Source: an uncultured Actinomycetes bacterium (GTDB lineage: Bacteria > Actinomycetota > Acidimicrobiia > Acidimicrobiales > Microtrichaceae). From it: DNA of 49,953 nucleotides. Below the pieces are notes generated by a model. The model made no database searches. It was not told where the DNA came from and saw only the letters and a program-made list of their open reading frames with translations. The DNA lies in assembly GCA_903873135.1 (NCBI GenBank), contig CAIQNH010000089.1, positions 1 through 49,953 of the forward strand. The letters run 5' to 3'. This document shows, in pieces, positions 1 to 8,302 of the stretch; position 1 is the stretch's first letter, and every line of letters begins with the position of its first letter. A program made the translations under genes and the position numbers.

Positions 1-116
1 CAGCCGCTCACGGCGGACTCCCACGGAGCAACCGGTCCACGCGCGCGACGTCCACGAGGGACCACCGTACCCAACCCCGCAGGGGCCCACGGGACACCCC
101 GGGTCGACGCCCTCGA

Positions 117-983
117 TCAGCGGAAGGCCGGATCCGAACCGGGGGTGTCACCCGGCGTCGGCGCCGGGGCGCCGCCCGACGCCACGACCTCGGCCACCGC
201 CGAGGCGGCGTCGGGGCTGAACGCCGTGACGGCGTCGGCAGCGCTGCTGGCGACGGGGGCCCGATCGTTCGCAGGTGGGTCCACCAGCGCGTCGAAGGAC
301 GCCGGCGAGTCGAGGAGGTCGTCGATCGGGAAGCGCTCCTGCGCCTCGACGAAGGGGTCCGCTGCGACCACCACCGAGGGGACCACCGGGTCGGCGGTGT
401 CCCCGGGGACGACCTCGGCGGCCTGGGCCACGGGTGCGCCGGGGGACTCCACGACCAGCAGCCCGTCGCGGACCAGCGCCACGAGCGCCCTGGCGGCGTC
501 GAGTTCGCCGACCCCGGATCGGGCGACGACCGACCCCACGTCGTCGGACCTGCCGAGCGAGGTCACGAGTCGCCAGCCGAGCGGGTCGAGCACCGCCCGA
601 CCGTCCGGCGGGGTCGGCACGGGTCGGACCCGGTGCCTGGTCGACGGCAGCACGAGCTCGATGGAGTCCCACTCCGCCCGGAGGTCGAGGGCCTCGGCGA
701 GGACGACCGACAACGGCCTGGAGTGGAGCCGACGGGGCGTCGTCCCCGCCTCGTCGAAGCTGAACGTTCCGCCGACGAATCGGAGGGCCTCGACCGTCGC
801 CGGGACGGCGTCGTCCACCACGGACCCACCGCACTCGGCACCGGTGCACTCGCCGTCCTCGAGCCACAGTCGGACGGTGCCGCGGTCACCGTCGACCTGC
901 AGGACGCCGGACCGTTGGGCACCGGCGAGGAACCGGAGCACGTCGGCGAGCGGGAACGAGTCGAGGGTGCCGTGGAGTGACAT
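117..983 (-). CDS. DUF4388 (PATAN-like) domain protein
   Basis: 288 aa. The N-terminal ~90 residues have the DUF4388 pattern (LHGTLDSFPLADVLRFLAG, then a GVLQVDG...VRLWLEDGECTGAECGG beta-rich stretch), a domain known mainly from bacterial signalling proteins and thought to mediate protein interactions. The middle (about 100-180) is a winged-helix-like stretch (LGRSDDVGSVVARSGVGELDAARALVALVRDGLLVV). The C-terminal ~100 residues are Ala/Pro/Asp-rich and probably disordered. The ATG start is supported by a near-perfect Shine-Dalgarno AGGAGGT (993-999) nine bases upstream, unlike most neighbours, which look leaderless. It lies 62 bp downstream of aroE on the same strand. Its precise role is unknown; a regulatory or scaffold function is inference. 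Confidence 0.8.
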   Translation of the reverse strand: MSLHGTLDSFPLADVLRFLAGAQRSGVLQVDGDRGTVRLWLEDGECTGAECGGSVVDDAVPATVEALRFVGGTFSFDEAGTTPRRLHSRPLSVVLAEALDLRAEWDSIELVLPSTRHRVRPVPTPPDGRAVLDPLGWRLVTSLGRSDDVGSVVARSGVGELDAARALVALVRDGLLVVESPGAPVAQAAEVVPGDTADPVVPSVVVAADPFVEAQERFPIDDLLDSPASFDALVDPPANDRAPVASSAADAVTAFSPDAASAVAEVVASGGAPAPTPGDTPGSDPAFR

Positions 984-992
984 CGGAGCTGC

Positions 993-999
993 ACCTCCT
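993..999 (-). promoter_or_regulatory. Shine-Dalgarno site of the DUF4388 gene
   Basis: AGGAGGT on the minus strand, nine bases before the ATG at 983. It fixes the start and contrasts with the leaderless starts elsewhere in the window. Confidence 0.7.
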
Positions 1000-1045
1000 C
1001 AGGTGTGCTCCCTCTATCGGCACGTCCCGGGACGAACTTCAGCGA

Positions 1046-1900
1046 TCAGTCGGGGCCGCCCGCCACACCCAGCCGGGCCGTCGCCGCAGACGTCATGGTC
1101 GGGACCGGTGCCGGACGGCCGGTCCACAGCTCGAAGGCGACGGCCGCCTGGTGCACCAGCATCGGCACGCCGTTGGTGACCTCGAGCCCCCGGGTGCGGC
1201 ACGCAGCGAGCCACTCCGTCTCGAGGGGGTGGTAGACGAGGTCCACGACGACCGCGTCGGCCCGGAGCGCCTCCGGCGGGCACGGTCGGCCGGGGTGCTC
1301 CGCCATGCCGACCGGTGTGGCGTTCACGACCAGGTCGGCCTCCCCGACCGCAGCCGCCGATGCGCCCACGACCCCGGACCCGATCGAGTCGGCCACCGCC
1401 CGGGCCCGGTCGGGGTCCCGGCTCACGAGCGCCACCTCGGCGGCACCGCTGAGGGCGACCGCCCGGGCGACCGCACGAGCGGCACCTCCGGTCCCGAGGA
1501 CCACCGTTCGTCCCGTCAGCGCTGCAGCCGGACGACCACCGGCGCCCTGGAGGGACGCCACGAACCCCGCCCCGTCGGTGTTGTGCCCGAGGAGCCTCCC
1601 GTCCTCCACCACGACGCAGTTGACCGCACCCAGGGCGGCGGCGTCGTCGCTGACCTCGTCGAGCAGGTCGACCACCGCCTCCTTGTGCGGCATCGTGACC
1701 GAGGCACCGGCCACCCCGAGCGCTCGCCAGCCCTCGACGGCTGCGGGGAGGTGCGCCGGCGCCACCTCGAGCGCCACCAGCACCCAGTCCAGGCCGAGCT
1801 CACGGAACGCCGCGTTGTGCACCGTCGGCGACAGCGAGTGGCGGACCGGGTCACCGATCACGCACGCCAGGCGGGTCGACCCGGAGGGCCACCCCGGCAC
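1046..1900 (-). CDS. aroE: Shikimate dehydrogenase
   Basis: 284 aa, normal for the family. It catalyses NADPH-dependent reduction of 3-dehydroshikimate to shikimate in the cytosolic chorismate pathway. Visible motifs: substrate-binding SLSP (22-25), catalytic Lys in VTMPHKEAV (K73), catalytic Asp in GHNTDGAGF (D109), and the dinucleotide-binding loop VLGTGGAARAV near residue 130. The C-terminal NGVPMLVHQAAVAFELWTG is typical. It follows mltG by 11 bp and precedes the DUF4388 gene, and is probably the penultimate visible gene of the alaS-ruvX-mltG-aroE unit, an order shared with mycobacteria. Confidence 0.95.
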   Translation of the reverse strand: MPGWPSGSTRLACVIGDPVRHSLSPTVHNAAFRELGLDWVLVALEVAPAHLPAAVEGWRALGVAGASVTMPHKEAVVDLLDEVSDDAAALGAVNCVVVEDGRLLGHNTDGAGFVASLQGAGGRPAAALTGRTVVLGTGGAARAVARAVALSGAAEVALVSRDPDRARAVADSIGSGVVGASAAAVGEADLVVNATPVGMAEHPGRPCPPEALRADAVVVDLVYHPLETEWLAACRTRGLEVTNGVPMLVHQAAVAFELWTGRPAPVPTMTSAATARLGVAGGPD

Positions 1901-1911
1901 CGGATCGTCGC

Positions 1912-3117
1912 TCAGAACACACCCCGCTCACGGGAGTCCTGCGCCACACGCTCGAACTCCTCGGCCGACGAGGTGAAGAAGTGCGTCGGCGGATCGTTGG
2001 AGACCAGGACGTAGTACATCCAGTCACCGACGGGGGCCCGGATCGCCGCCTCGAGCGAGGCCTTGCCGGGCGAGGCGATCGGGGTGGGGGGCAGGCCGCG
2101 GTTGAGCCGCAGGTTGTAGGGCGAGTCCACGGCGAGGTCCGAGGCCGTGAGCTCGCCCGAGGTCCGGCCGAGTCCGTAGAGGTTGGAGGCGTCGATGCCC
2201 AGGATCTCGTCGGCGTCCAGCCGGTTGAAGATGACCCGGGCGATCTGCCCGCGCTCCTCCGGCGGCTGGCCGGTCTCCCGCTCGATCAGCGAGGCGACGG
2301 TCACCAGGTCGTAGGCGGACCGCCCCTGCAGCGCCTCGGCGCGGTCGTAGTCGAGCGAGTCGAGCACCTCGTCGTTGCGGTCGACCAGCGTCTGGAGGAT
2401 CTCCACCGGAGTGGCGTCGACCGCGAACTCGTAGGTGTCCGGGAACAGGAAGCCCTCCCAGTTGCTGACGTCCGCGGGCTTGTAGCGGGAGGTGACCTCG
2501 CCGGAGGCGAGGGCAGTCAGCAGGTCCGAGGCCGTCACACCGGGCACCGACTCCTCGATGATCTCGAGGATGCCCGCAGCGTTCGTCCCCTCGGGGATCC
2601 GCACGACCCGGGCGTCCGGCGGCACGGGACCCTCGTCGAGGACCGCCGCCGCCTCCTCGAACGACGAGTTGGACCGGAAGTTCACGTACCGACCGGCCTC
2701 CCACGGTCCGCCACCGGTGAGCTGGGCCTGCAGGGCGAAGATCCGGGCGTTCGAGATCACCCCGCGGTCGGCGAGCACGCTGGCGATGCCGTCGCGGGAC
2801 GTACCGGGCTCGATCACCACGTCGCCGACCAGATCACCCTGGGGTCCGCTCGGGTCGACCTGACGGCCGATCCACAGCACGGCCACCAACAGGGCCACGC
2901 CGACGAGCGCCACCACGATCGCCGTGACGGCGACGAGCCGACGGCCGCCTCGGCCCGGCGGCGTGACGGGGACGTACTCCTCACCCGGACGAACCGGCCC
3001 CGCAGGAGTCCGCCGACCGGGTGCCGGTGCCGGTCGGACCGAGGACGCGCCGGCTGGACGACGGCGGACCACCCGCTCGGTGGTCGACCCCGACCCGACT
3101 CCCCCGCTGTCGCTCAC
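1912..3117 (-). CDS. mltG: Endolytic murein transglycosylase MltG (YceG-like)
   Basis: 401 aa. A membrane-anchored lytic transglycosylase that cleaves nascent peptidoglycan strands. There is a cytoplasmic Pro/Arg-rich N-terminus (1-59), one transmembrane helix (about 61-83), an extracellular LysM-like region, and the catalytic YceG domain with the key Glu in VASLIERETGQ (E279, aligned with E218 of the E. coli protein). The C-terminal GLPPTPIASPGKASLEAAI and YYVLVSNDPPTHFFTSSAEEF are characteristic. The GTG start at 3117 overlaps the ruvX stop as GTGA. An upstream extension of the frame is antisense-like, Arg/Gly-rich and rejected. Confidence 0.93.
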   Translation of the reverse strand: MSDSGGVGSGSTTERVVRRRPAGASSVRPAPAPGRRTPAGPVRPGEEYVPVTPPGRGGRRLVAVTAIVVALVGVALLVAVLWIGRQVDPSGPQGDLVGDVVIEPGTSRDGIASVLADRGVISNARIFALQAQLTGGGPWEAGRYVNFRSNSSFEEAAAVLDEGPVPPDARVVRIPEGTNAAGILEIIEESVPGVTASDLLTALASGEVTSRYKPADVSNWEGFLFPDTYEFAVDATPVEILQTLVDRNDEVLDSLDYDRAEALQGRSAYDLVTVASLIERETGQPPEERGQIARVIFNRLDADEILGIDASNLYGLGRTSGELTASDLAVDSPYNLRLNRGLPPTPIASPGKASLEAAIRAPVGDWMYYVLVSNDPPTHFFTSSAEEFERVAQDSRERGVF

Positions 3118-3584
3118 GAGGGGACATCCTCGCGGCTCGGTCGCCGGTCGAGCCAACGCTGCAGGATCACGGAGGCGGCGACGGCGTCGACCACCCCACG
3201 GCGGGCCCGGCCGTCGAGCCCGGCCTCCCGGAGGCTGCTGTGGGCCTCGGTCGTCGAGAACCGCTCGTCGCAGGTGAACACCGGGACACCGACGACCGCC
3301 CGGAGATCCGCCACCTCGTCCAGGATCCTCCTCGCCGCAGGGCCGACGGACCCGTCGAGACTCAGGGGCACCCCCACCACCACGGCGACCGCCTCGAGGT
3401 CCTCCACGAGCCCGCAGATCCTCCGGTGCACCGCCGGTCGGTCGGGCGTCCGTTCCACCACCTCGGACGGCACGGCGAGCCGACCGTCCGCGTCGCTCGA
3501 GGCGACCCCGATCCGCCGCTCGCCGAGGTCGAGACCCAGCACCCGGCCGACCGGGACCGGCAGGTCCTGGGGGTCCGTCCTCAC
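3114..3584 (-). CDS. ruvX: RuvX/YqgF-type Holliday junction resolvase-like protein
   Basis: 156 aa, RNase H-fold nuclease of the YqgF family, implicated in 16S rRNA 5' maturation and/or junction resolution. The acidic catalytic positions are present: LGLDLGERRIGVASSD, FTCDERFSTTEA and VDAVAASVILQRWLD. It starts with GTG at 3584 inside the alaS stop (GTGA overlap) and ends in a second GTGA overlap with mltG, so alaS-ruvX-mltG are translationally coupled. A much longer in-frame extension upstream runs through alaS and is rejected. Confidence 0.93.
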   Translation of the reverse strand: MRTDPQDLPVPVGRVLGLDLGERRIGVASSDADGRLAVPSEVVERTPDRPAVHRRICGLVEDLEAVAVVVGVPLSLDGSVGPAARRILDEVADLRAVVGVPVFTCDERFSTTEAHSSLREAGLDGRARRGVVDAVAASVILQRWLDRRPSREDVPS

Positions 3585-6175
3585 CGGGCCACCGACGTCC
3601 GGACGAGGTCCAGCGCAGCGTCGAGGTGCTCGGGATTCCGACCACCGGCGACCGCCAGGTCGGCCCCCTTGCCCCCGCCACCGCCGACCATCGACGCGGC
3701 CTCGGCGATCAGGGCCCCGGCGTCGAGCCCCGAGGCCGGGTCGACGGCGGCGACGATCGCGACGCCCTTGCCGCCGGGGCTCGCTCCGAGCACCACGACG
3801 TCGATCCCCGGTCGGTCCCGCAGGGACAGCGCCAGCTCGCGCACCTGGTCCCGGTCGTCCGCCTCGACCCGGGCCACGACCACGCCGTCCACCGCCGCCG
3901 ACGCCAGGTCGTCGGCCTGACCACCGGCCAGTTGACGTCGCAGGTCCGCCACCTCGCGACGGAGGTCCGCCAGCTCGCCGATCCGCTTGTCGACCCCGCC
4001 CACCAGGTCCTCGACGGGCACGCCGACCGACGAGGCCACCCGGGCCAGCAGGTCCTCCTCGGAGCGGAGCCGGTCGACCGCCCCCGTGCCGCTCACGGCC
4101 TCGATCCGGCGGATGTTCGACCCGATCGACCCCTCCGAGACCACCACGACCAGGCCGATCTGCCCGAGCGCCGAGACGTGGGTGCCGCCGCACAGCTCGA
4201 CGCTCTCCGGTCCCGCCTGCAGCACCCGCACCACGTCGCCGTACTTGTCGCCGAAGAACGCCAGGGCACCGAGTCCCCGTGCCTCCTCCATGGTCATCTC
4301 GACGTGGGTGACCTCGGCGTCGGAGAGGATCTGGGCGTTGACCAGGTCCTCGACCCGGCGGAGCTGGTCCGTGGTGACGCGCTCGTGGTGGGAGAAGTCG
4401 AACCGCAGTCGGTCGGGACCCACCAGCGAACCCTGCTGGGCGACGTGGTCGCCGAGGACCTGACGCAGGGCCCAGTGCAGGAGGTGGGTCGCGGTGTGGT
4501 TCCGCCGGATCGCCGCCCGTCGGGACGCGGCGACCGAGACGGTGACCCGGTCGCCCGCCGCCACGCCACCGTCGACGACCTCGGTCAGGTGGCGGTGCAG
4601 CCCACCGGGAGACAGGGTCGTGTCCAGCACGCGGAGGGTTCCCGAGGGTCCCACGATCTCGCCGGTGTCCCCCACCTGACCGCCCGACTCGGCGTAGCAG
4701 GGCGTCCGGTCCAGGTAGACGCCGTCGCCCACCACCGCCAGGACGGTGGCCTCGCACTCGAGGACCTCCCGGCCGAGGAAGTCCGTCGGTCCGTGCTCGG
4801 CGAGCAGGGCCCGCTCGGTGTCGGCGTCGGCGCCCGACGCCACCGATCCCCGGCGGCCAGCCGCCCGGGAACGCTCGCGCTGGTCGGCCATGGCGGCCTC
4901 GAAGCCGTCGCGATCGACCTCGACCGAGCGCAGCTCGGCCATCTCGACGGTGACCTCGAGCGGGAACCCGTAGGTGTCGTGCAGCTCGAAGGCCACCGAG
5001 CCGCCGAGCCGTGCCCCGGGCTCGAGCGAGTCGAGCTCGGCGTCGAGCAGCGCGGACCCACGTGCCAGCGTCCCCCGGAACTGCTGCTCCTCGCGCTCGA
5101 TCGTCGAGCGGATCCGGTCCCGGTCCCGGAGCAGCTCCGGGTAGGCCACGCCCATCACGTCGGCGTTGCGGTCCACCAGGGGCGCCAGGACGTCGCGCTC
5201 GACACCCAGCATGTAGGCGAAGCGGACCGCACGTCGGATGATGCGCCGCAGCACGTACCCCCGGTCCTCGTTGGACGGCACGACGCCGTCGGCCACGAGG
5301 AACGCCGCCGTCCGCGTGTGGTCGGCCAGCAACCGGAGCGCCACGTCGGTGAGCTCGCCGTCGCCGAGGCGGCGGCCGGTGACCGACTGGGCCTCGTCGA
5401 CGAGTGCGGCGAGCACGTCGGCCGAGTAGAGCCACGGGCTCCCGGCCAGGACCGCCAGGATCCGCTCCAGTCCGGCGCCGGTGTCCACGTTCCGGGTCGG
5501 GAGGTCCGTCAGGGTGCCGTCGGCGTCCCGGAAGTACTGGGTGAAGACCAGGTTCCAGATCTCCACGAACCGCCGGTCGGCGTCCGGGTTGGCGGGCCCG
5601 CCCCCCGGGCCGAGGTCCTCCCCGTAGTCCCAGAAGATCTCCGAGGACGGGCCGCACGGGCCCGTCTCCCCCATCTCCCAGAAGTTGTCGGCCCCGAGCC
5701 GCTGGATCCGCTCCGCGGGCAGGCCCACGACGTCGGCCCAGATCGACTCGGCCTCGTCGTCGGAGGTGTGGACCGTCACCCAGAGCCGGTCCGGGTCCAG
5801 ACCCAGCTCACCCGTGACGAACTCCCACGCCCAGGCGATCGCCTCGGGCTTGAAGTAGTCGCCGAAGCTGAAGTTGCCGAGCATCTCGAAGAACGAGAGG
5901 TGGCGGGGGGACCGACCGATGGCGTCGAGGTCGTTGTGCTTGCCGCCGGCCCGGACGCACTTCTGCACCGAGGAGGCCCGGGGCGGGTCGTAGGGCACCG
6001 GTTCCTCACCCAGGAAGTACGGGACGAACGGCATCATGCCCGAGTTGGTGAACATGGGCGCCGACGGGTGGGTCGGGATGAGGCTCCCCGACGGCACCGC
6101 CGTGTGGCCACGGGCGGCGAAGAAGTCGGTCCACGCGCGCCGGAGATCCTCGGCGGTGGAGATGCGCCCAGCCAT
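3581..6175 (-). CDS. alaS: Alanyl-tRNA synthetase
   Basis: 864 aa, close to the usual length. Class II catalytic domain at the N-terminus (TNSGMMPFVPYFLGEE, then RASSVQKCVRAGGKHNDLD), followed by the editing domain with zinc motifs HTATHLLHWALR and ELCGGTHVSALGQIG, and a C-Ala domain (VGGGGGKGADLAVAGG). It charges tRNA-Ala and clears mis-charged Ser/Gly. The ATG at 6175 is preferred because TAGGCT lies 8 nt upstream as a -10 box (leaderless start). It heads the alaS-ruvX-mltG-aroE unit and is preceded by the DUF6167/DUF948 pair, as in other actinobacteria. Confidence 0.97.
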   Translation of the reverse strand: MAGRISTAEDLRRAWTDFFAARGHTAVPSGSLIPTHPSAPMFTNSGMMPFVPYFLGEEPVPYDPPRASSVQKCVRAGGKHNDLDAIGRSPRHLSFFEMLGNFSFGDYFKPEAIAWAWEFVTGELGLDPDRLWVTVHTSDDEAESIWADVVGLPAERIQRLGADNFWEMGETGPCGPSSEIFWDYGEDLGPGGGPANPDADRRFVEIWNLVFTQYFRDADGTLTDLPTRNVDTGAGLERILAVLAGSPWLYSADVLAALVDEAQSVTGRRLGDGELTDVALRLLADHTRTAAFLVADGVVPSNEDRGYVLRRIIRRAVRFAYMLGVERDVLAPLVDRNADVMGVAYPELLRDRDRIRSTIEREEQQFRGTLARGSALLDAELDSLEPGARLGGSVAFELHDTYGFPLEVTVEMAELRSVEVDRDGFEAAMADQRERSRAAGRRGSVASGADADTERALLAEHGPTDFLGREVLECEATVLAVVGDGVYLDRTPCYAESGGQVGDTGEIVGPSGTLRVLDTTLSPGGLHRHLTEVVDGGVAAGDRVTVSVAASRRAAIRRNHTATHLLHWALRQVLGDHVAQQGSLVGPDRLRFDFSHHERVTTDQLRRVEDLVNAQILSDAEVTHVEMTMEEARGLGALAFFGDKYGDVVRVLQAGPESVELCGGTHVSALGQIGLVVVVSEGSIGSNIRRIEAVSGTGAVDRLRSEEDLLARVASSVGVPVEDLVGGVDKRIGELADLRREVADLRRQLAGGQADDLASAAVDGVVVARVEADDRDQVRELALSLRDRPGIDVVVLGASPGGKGVAIVAAVDPASGLDAGALIAEAASMVGGGGGKGADLAVAGGRNPEHLDAALDLVRTSVAR

Positions 6176-6183
6176 GGTGCGGG

Positions 6184-6189
6184 AGCCTA
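6184..6189 (-). promoter_or_regulatory. -10 box, leaderless promoter of alaS
   Basis: TAGGCT on the minus strand, 8 nt before the ATG at 6175. It fits the actinobacterial TANNNT -10 rule. No clear -35 element and no Shine-Dalgarno site are seen. Confidence 0.55.
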
Positions 6190-6245
6190 CCGGTCGGCCG
6201 GGACGTCCCACCGCCGGGCCCTGTGGGCGCTCCGGCGTCCCCGCC

Positions 6246-6545
6246 TCAGGAGCGGGTCGGTCCCCGCACGACCCCCGGACGGACCTCTCCGGGACGACGA
6301 CCGTCCCGGAGACGCTGGTCCCGGCGGGCGCGCAGCTCGTCCTCGGTGTCGGCGGCCACCTCCCGGCCCTCCGCCACGGCGTCGAGCAGGGACCGCCCGA
6401 CCCGACGGGCGGAGCGACCGGCGAGCGTCACCACGTGGTCGGGACCGAGCTCCTCGATCCGCCGGCGCACCTGCTGCTCGGCCCACACGACGCCCGACGC
6501 GCCTGCGGCAGCACCGAGCCCGAACCACACGACCCGCTTGAACAC
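6246..6545 (-). CDS. Small membrane-anchored protein, DUF6167-like
   Basis: 99 aa. It starts MFKRVVWFGLGAAAGASGVVWAEQQVRRRI, a single N-terminal transmembrane helix with a basic cytoplasmic side, and has a charged, Arg-rich tail. Position and opening sequence match the DUF6167 proteins that sit between a DUF948 gene and alaS in many actinobacteria (known gene order, recalled rather than searched). The GTG start at 6545 lies 3 bp after the DUF948 stop. The function is unknown; conserved linkage with alaS and rarA is the only clue. Confidence 0.75.
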   Translation of the reverse strand: MFKRVVWFGLGAAAGASGVVWAEQQVRRRIEELGPDHVVTLAGRSARRVGRSLLDAVAEGREVAADTEDELRARRDQRLRDGRRPGEVRPGVVRGPTRS

Positions 6546-6548
6546 CGG

Positions 6549-6944
6549 CTACCTCCCCGTGCCCGTCCTGGCTCCCGACTCGGGGAGCGGATCGACGCCA
6601 CGCAGCCTCCGGGCGACCCGACGGGTGCCCGAGGCCAGGGCGACGGTCTTGATCACCGGCGACGTGAGCGCCCGGTACGTCACCTCGGTGGCGGCGTCGA
6701 CCCGGTCGCCGATGCTGGCCGCCACCTCGACGAGGTCGTCCACGCGGTCCACCTGGGCACCCGCCCGGAGCACCACCGACCGGAGCTCCTCGAGCGCCGG
6801 CTCCGCCCGGGCGACGAACTCCTCCCGGGTCCGCTCCAGCTCACGGGCCGCTGCGAGGGTCCGCTGGGTGGCGAGCGCGAGCGCCGCCGAGGCCGCCAGC
6901 GCGAGCACCGCGCACGTCAGGGCCACCAGGTCGACCACGCTCAC
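6549..6944 (-). CDS. DUF948 family membrane protein
   Basis: 131 aa. One N-terminal transmembrane helix (about 5-27), then an amphipathic helical stretch (LAAARELERTREEFVARAEPALEELRSVVLRAGAQVDRVDDLVEVAASIGDRVD) of the DUF948 type, and a basic tail. The GTG start lies 6 bp after the rarA stop. The rarA-DUF948-DUF6167-alaS order is common in actinobacteria. The function is not established; a role at the membrane or cell envelope is inference. Confidence 0.75.
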   Translation of the reverse strand: MSVVDLVALTCAVLALAASAALALATQRTLAAARELERTREEFVARAEPALEELRSVVLRAGAQVDRVDDLVEVAASIGDRVDAATEVTYRALTSPVIKTVALASGTRRVARRLRGVDPLPESGARTGTGR

Positions 6945-6950
6945 CGAGGG

Positions 6951-8300
6951 TCATTGTCCCCCAGCGGGCTCCGGCGACGGTGGATCCCCGTCGGTCGCCG
7001 ACCGTCGACGCCGCCACTCGGCGGCGAGCGCGGCCTCGCGACCGTGGGGCGAGGGTTCGTAGTAGCGCCGGTCCACGAGCGGGTCCGGCAGGTACTGCTG
7101 GGCCACCCACCCACCCGGCTCGTCGTGCGGGTAGCGGTAGCCCGCGCCGTGACCCAGCGACCGGGAACCACGGGTGGACGCATCCCGCAACGGCGCAGGG
7201 ACCTCGCCGACGTCGCCCTCGCCCACGTCGGACGCGGCCCGTCCGTAGGCGACGTAGGCCGTGTTCGACTTGGGGGCGAGGGCCAGGTGGACCGTGGCGT
7301 GCGCCAGGTTGATCCGGGCCTCCGGCATCCCGACGAACTCCACAGCGCGGGCGGCTGCGTCGGCGACGAGCAGCGCCGTCGGGTCCGCGAGCCCGACGTC
7401 CTCGGACGCCGCCACCACCAGCCGACGGGCCACGAAGCGCGGATCCTCCCCGGCGGTGAGCATCCGGGCCAACCAGTGCAGCGCGGCGTCCGGGTCCGAA
7501 CCTCGGATCGACTTGATGAACGCCGAGACCACGTCGTAGTGGTCGTCGCGCCCGTAGCGCACCACCGACGCACCGAGCGCGGCCTCGGCGTCGGCCAGGG
7601 TCACCGCCGGCTCGGTCTCCTGGCGGGCCGCGGCGATCGCCACGGCCACCTCGAGCGAGGTCAGCAGGTGCCGACCGTCGCCCCCCGAGCGATCGACCAG
7701 GTGCGCGACCGCCTCCTCGGTGGCCGTCGCCGACTCGGCGGCCAGCCCTCGGCGCACGAGCTCCTCCAGGGCCGACCGGTCCAGCGGCTCCAGCCGGAAC
7801 AGCGTCGAGCGACTCAGCAGCGGTGGGTTGACCTCGAAGTGCGGGTTCTCGGTCGTCGCGCCCACGAGCACCAGCAGGCCGGTCTCGACCGCCGGCAGCA
7901 GCGCGTCCTGCTGGGACTTGGAGAACCGGTGGATCTCGTCGAGGAACAGGATCGTGCCGACCCCGTTGGCACCCAGCCGCTCGGTGGCCCGCGCCACCTC
8001 GTCACGGATGTCGCGCACCGAGGCCGTCACCGCCGAGAGCGGCACGAACGCCTTGGCGGAACCCGAGGCGACGAGCCGGGCGAGGGTCGTCTTGCCGGTC
8101 CCCGGCGGACCCCACAGGATCGCCGAGCTGAGCCGGTCGGCGTCCACGAGCGCCCGGAGTGGTCGACCCGGAGCGAGGAGGTGGGACTGCCCGACGACCT
8201 CGTCGAGCGACGTGGGGCGCAACCGGTCGGCGAGCGGTCCCCGGCGGCGGAGCCGTTCCTCGGCCGCTGCGGTGAACAGGTCGCCGTCGGAACCGGCCAC
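6951..8300 (-). CDS. rarA: Replication-associated recombination protein A (AAA+ ATPase)
   Basis: 449 aa. AAA+ ATPase of the RarA/MgsA/WRNIP1 family acting at stalled replication forks. Walker A WGPPGTGKTTLA (64-71), Walker B LFLDEIHRFSKSQQDALL (DEIH 121-124), sensor-1 LVGATTENPHFEVN, and a C-terminal tetramerisation region with IRGSDPDAALHWLARML and VGMPEARINLAHATVHLALAPKSN. The start is GTG at 8300, two bases after the aspS stop; a much longer upstream frame is antisense-like and rejected. Coupled behind aspS. Confidence 0.95.
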   Translation of the reverse strand: MAGSDGDLFTAAAEERLRRRGPLADRLRPTSLDEVVGQSHLLAPGRPLRALVDADRLSSAILWGPPGTGKTTLARLVASGSAKAFVPLSAVTASVRDIRDEVARATERLGANGVGTILFLDEIHRFSKSQQDALLPAVETGLLVLVGATTENPHFEVNPPLLSRSTLFRLEPLDRSALEELVRRGLAAESATATEEAVAHLVDRSGGDGRHLLTSLEVAVAIAAARQETEPAVTLADAEAALGASVVRYGRDDHYDVVSAFIKSIRGSDPDAALHWLARMLTAGEDPRFVARRLVVAASEDVGLADPTALLVADAAARAVEFVGMPEARINLAHATVHLALAPKSNTAYVAYGRAASDVGEGDVGEVPAPLRDASTRGSRSLGHGAGYRYPHDEPGGWVAQQYLPDPLVDRRYYEPSPHGREAALAAEWRRRRSATDGDPPSPEPAGGQ

Positions 8301-8302
8301 CG

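Noticed and set aside
1-116. Possible gene start at the left edge (minus-strand GTG at 11 with GGGAG upstream)
   Set aside because: Only four codons are visible before the edge, so it cannot be supported. Nothing else was seen in this stretch.
3114-5657. Long N-terminal extension of RuvX through alaS
   Set aside because: The 156-aa product from GTG 3584 has the usual family length and a GTGA junction; the extension is a shadow.
3626-6541. A 971-codon plus-strand frame opposite alaS
   Set aside because: Antisense shadow typical of high-GC DNA: low-complexity, no motifs, no start signals, while alaS on the other strand is fully conserved.
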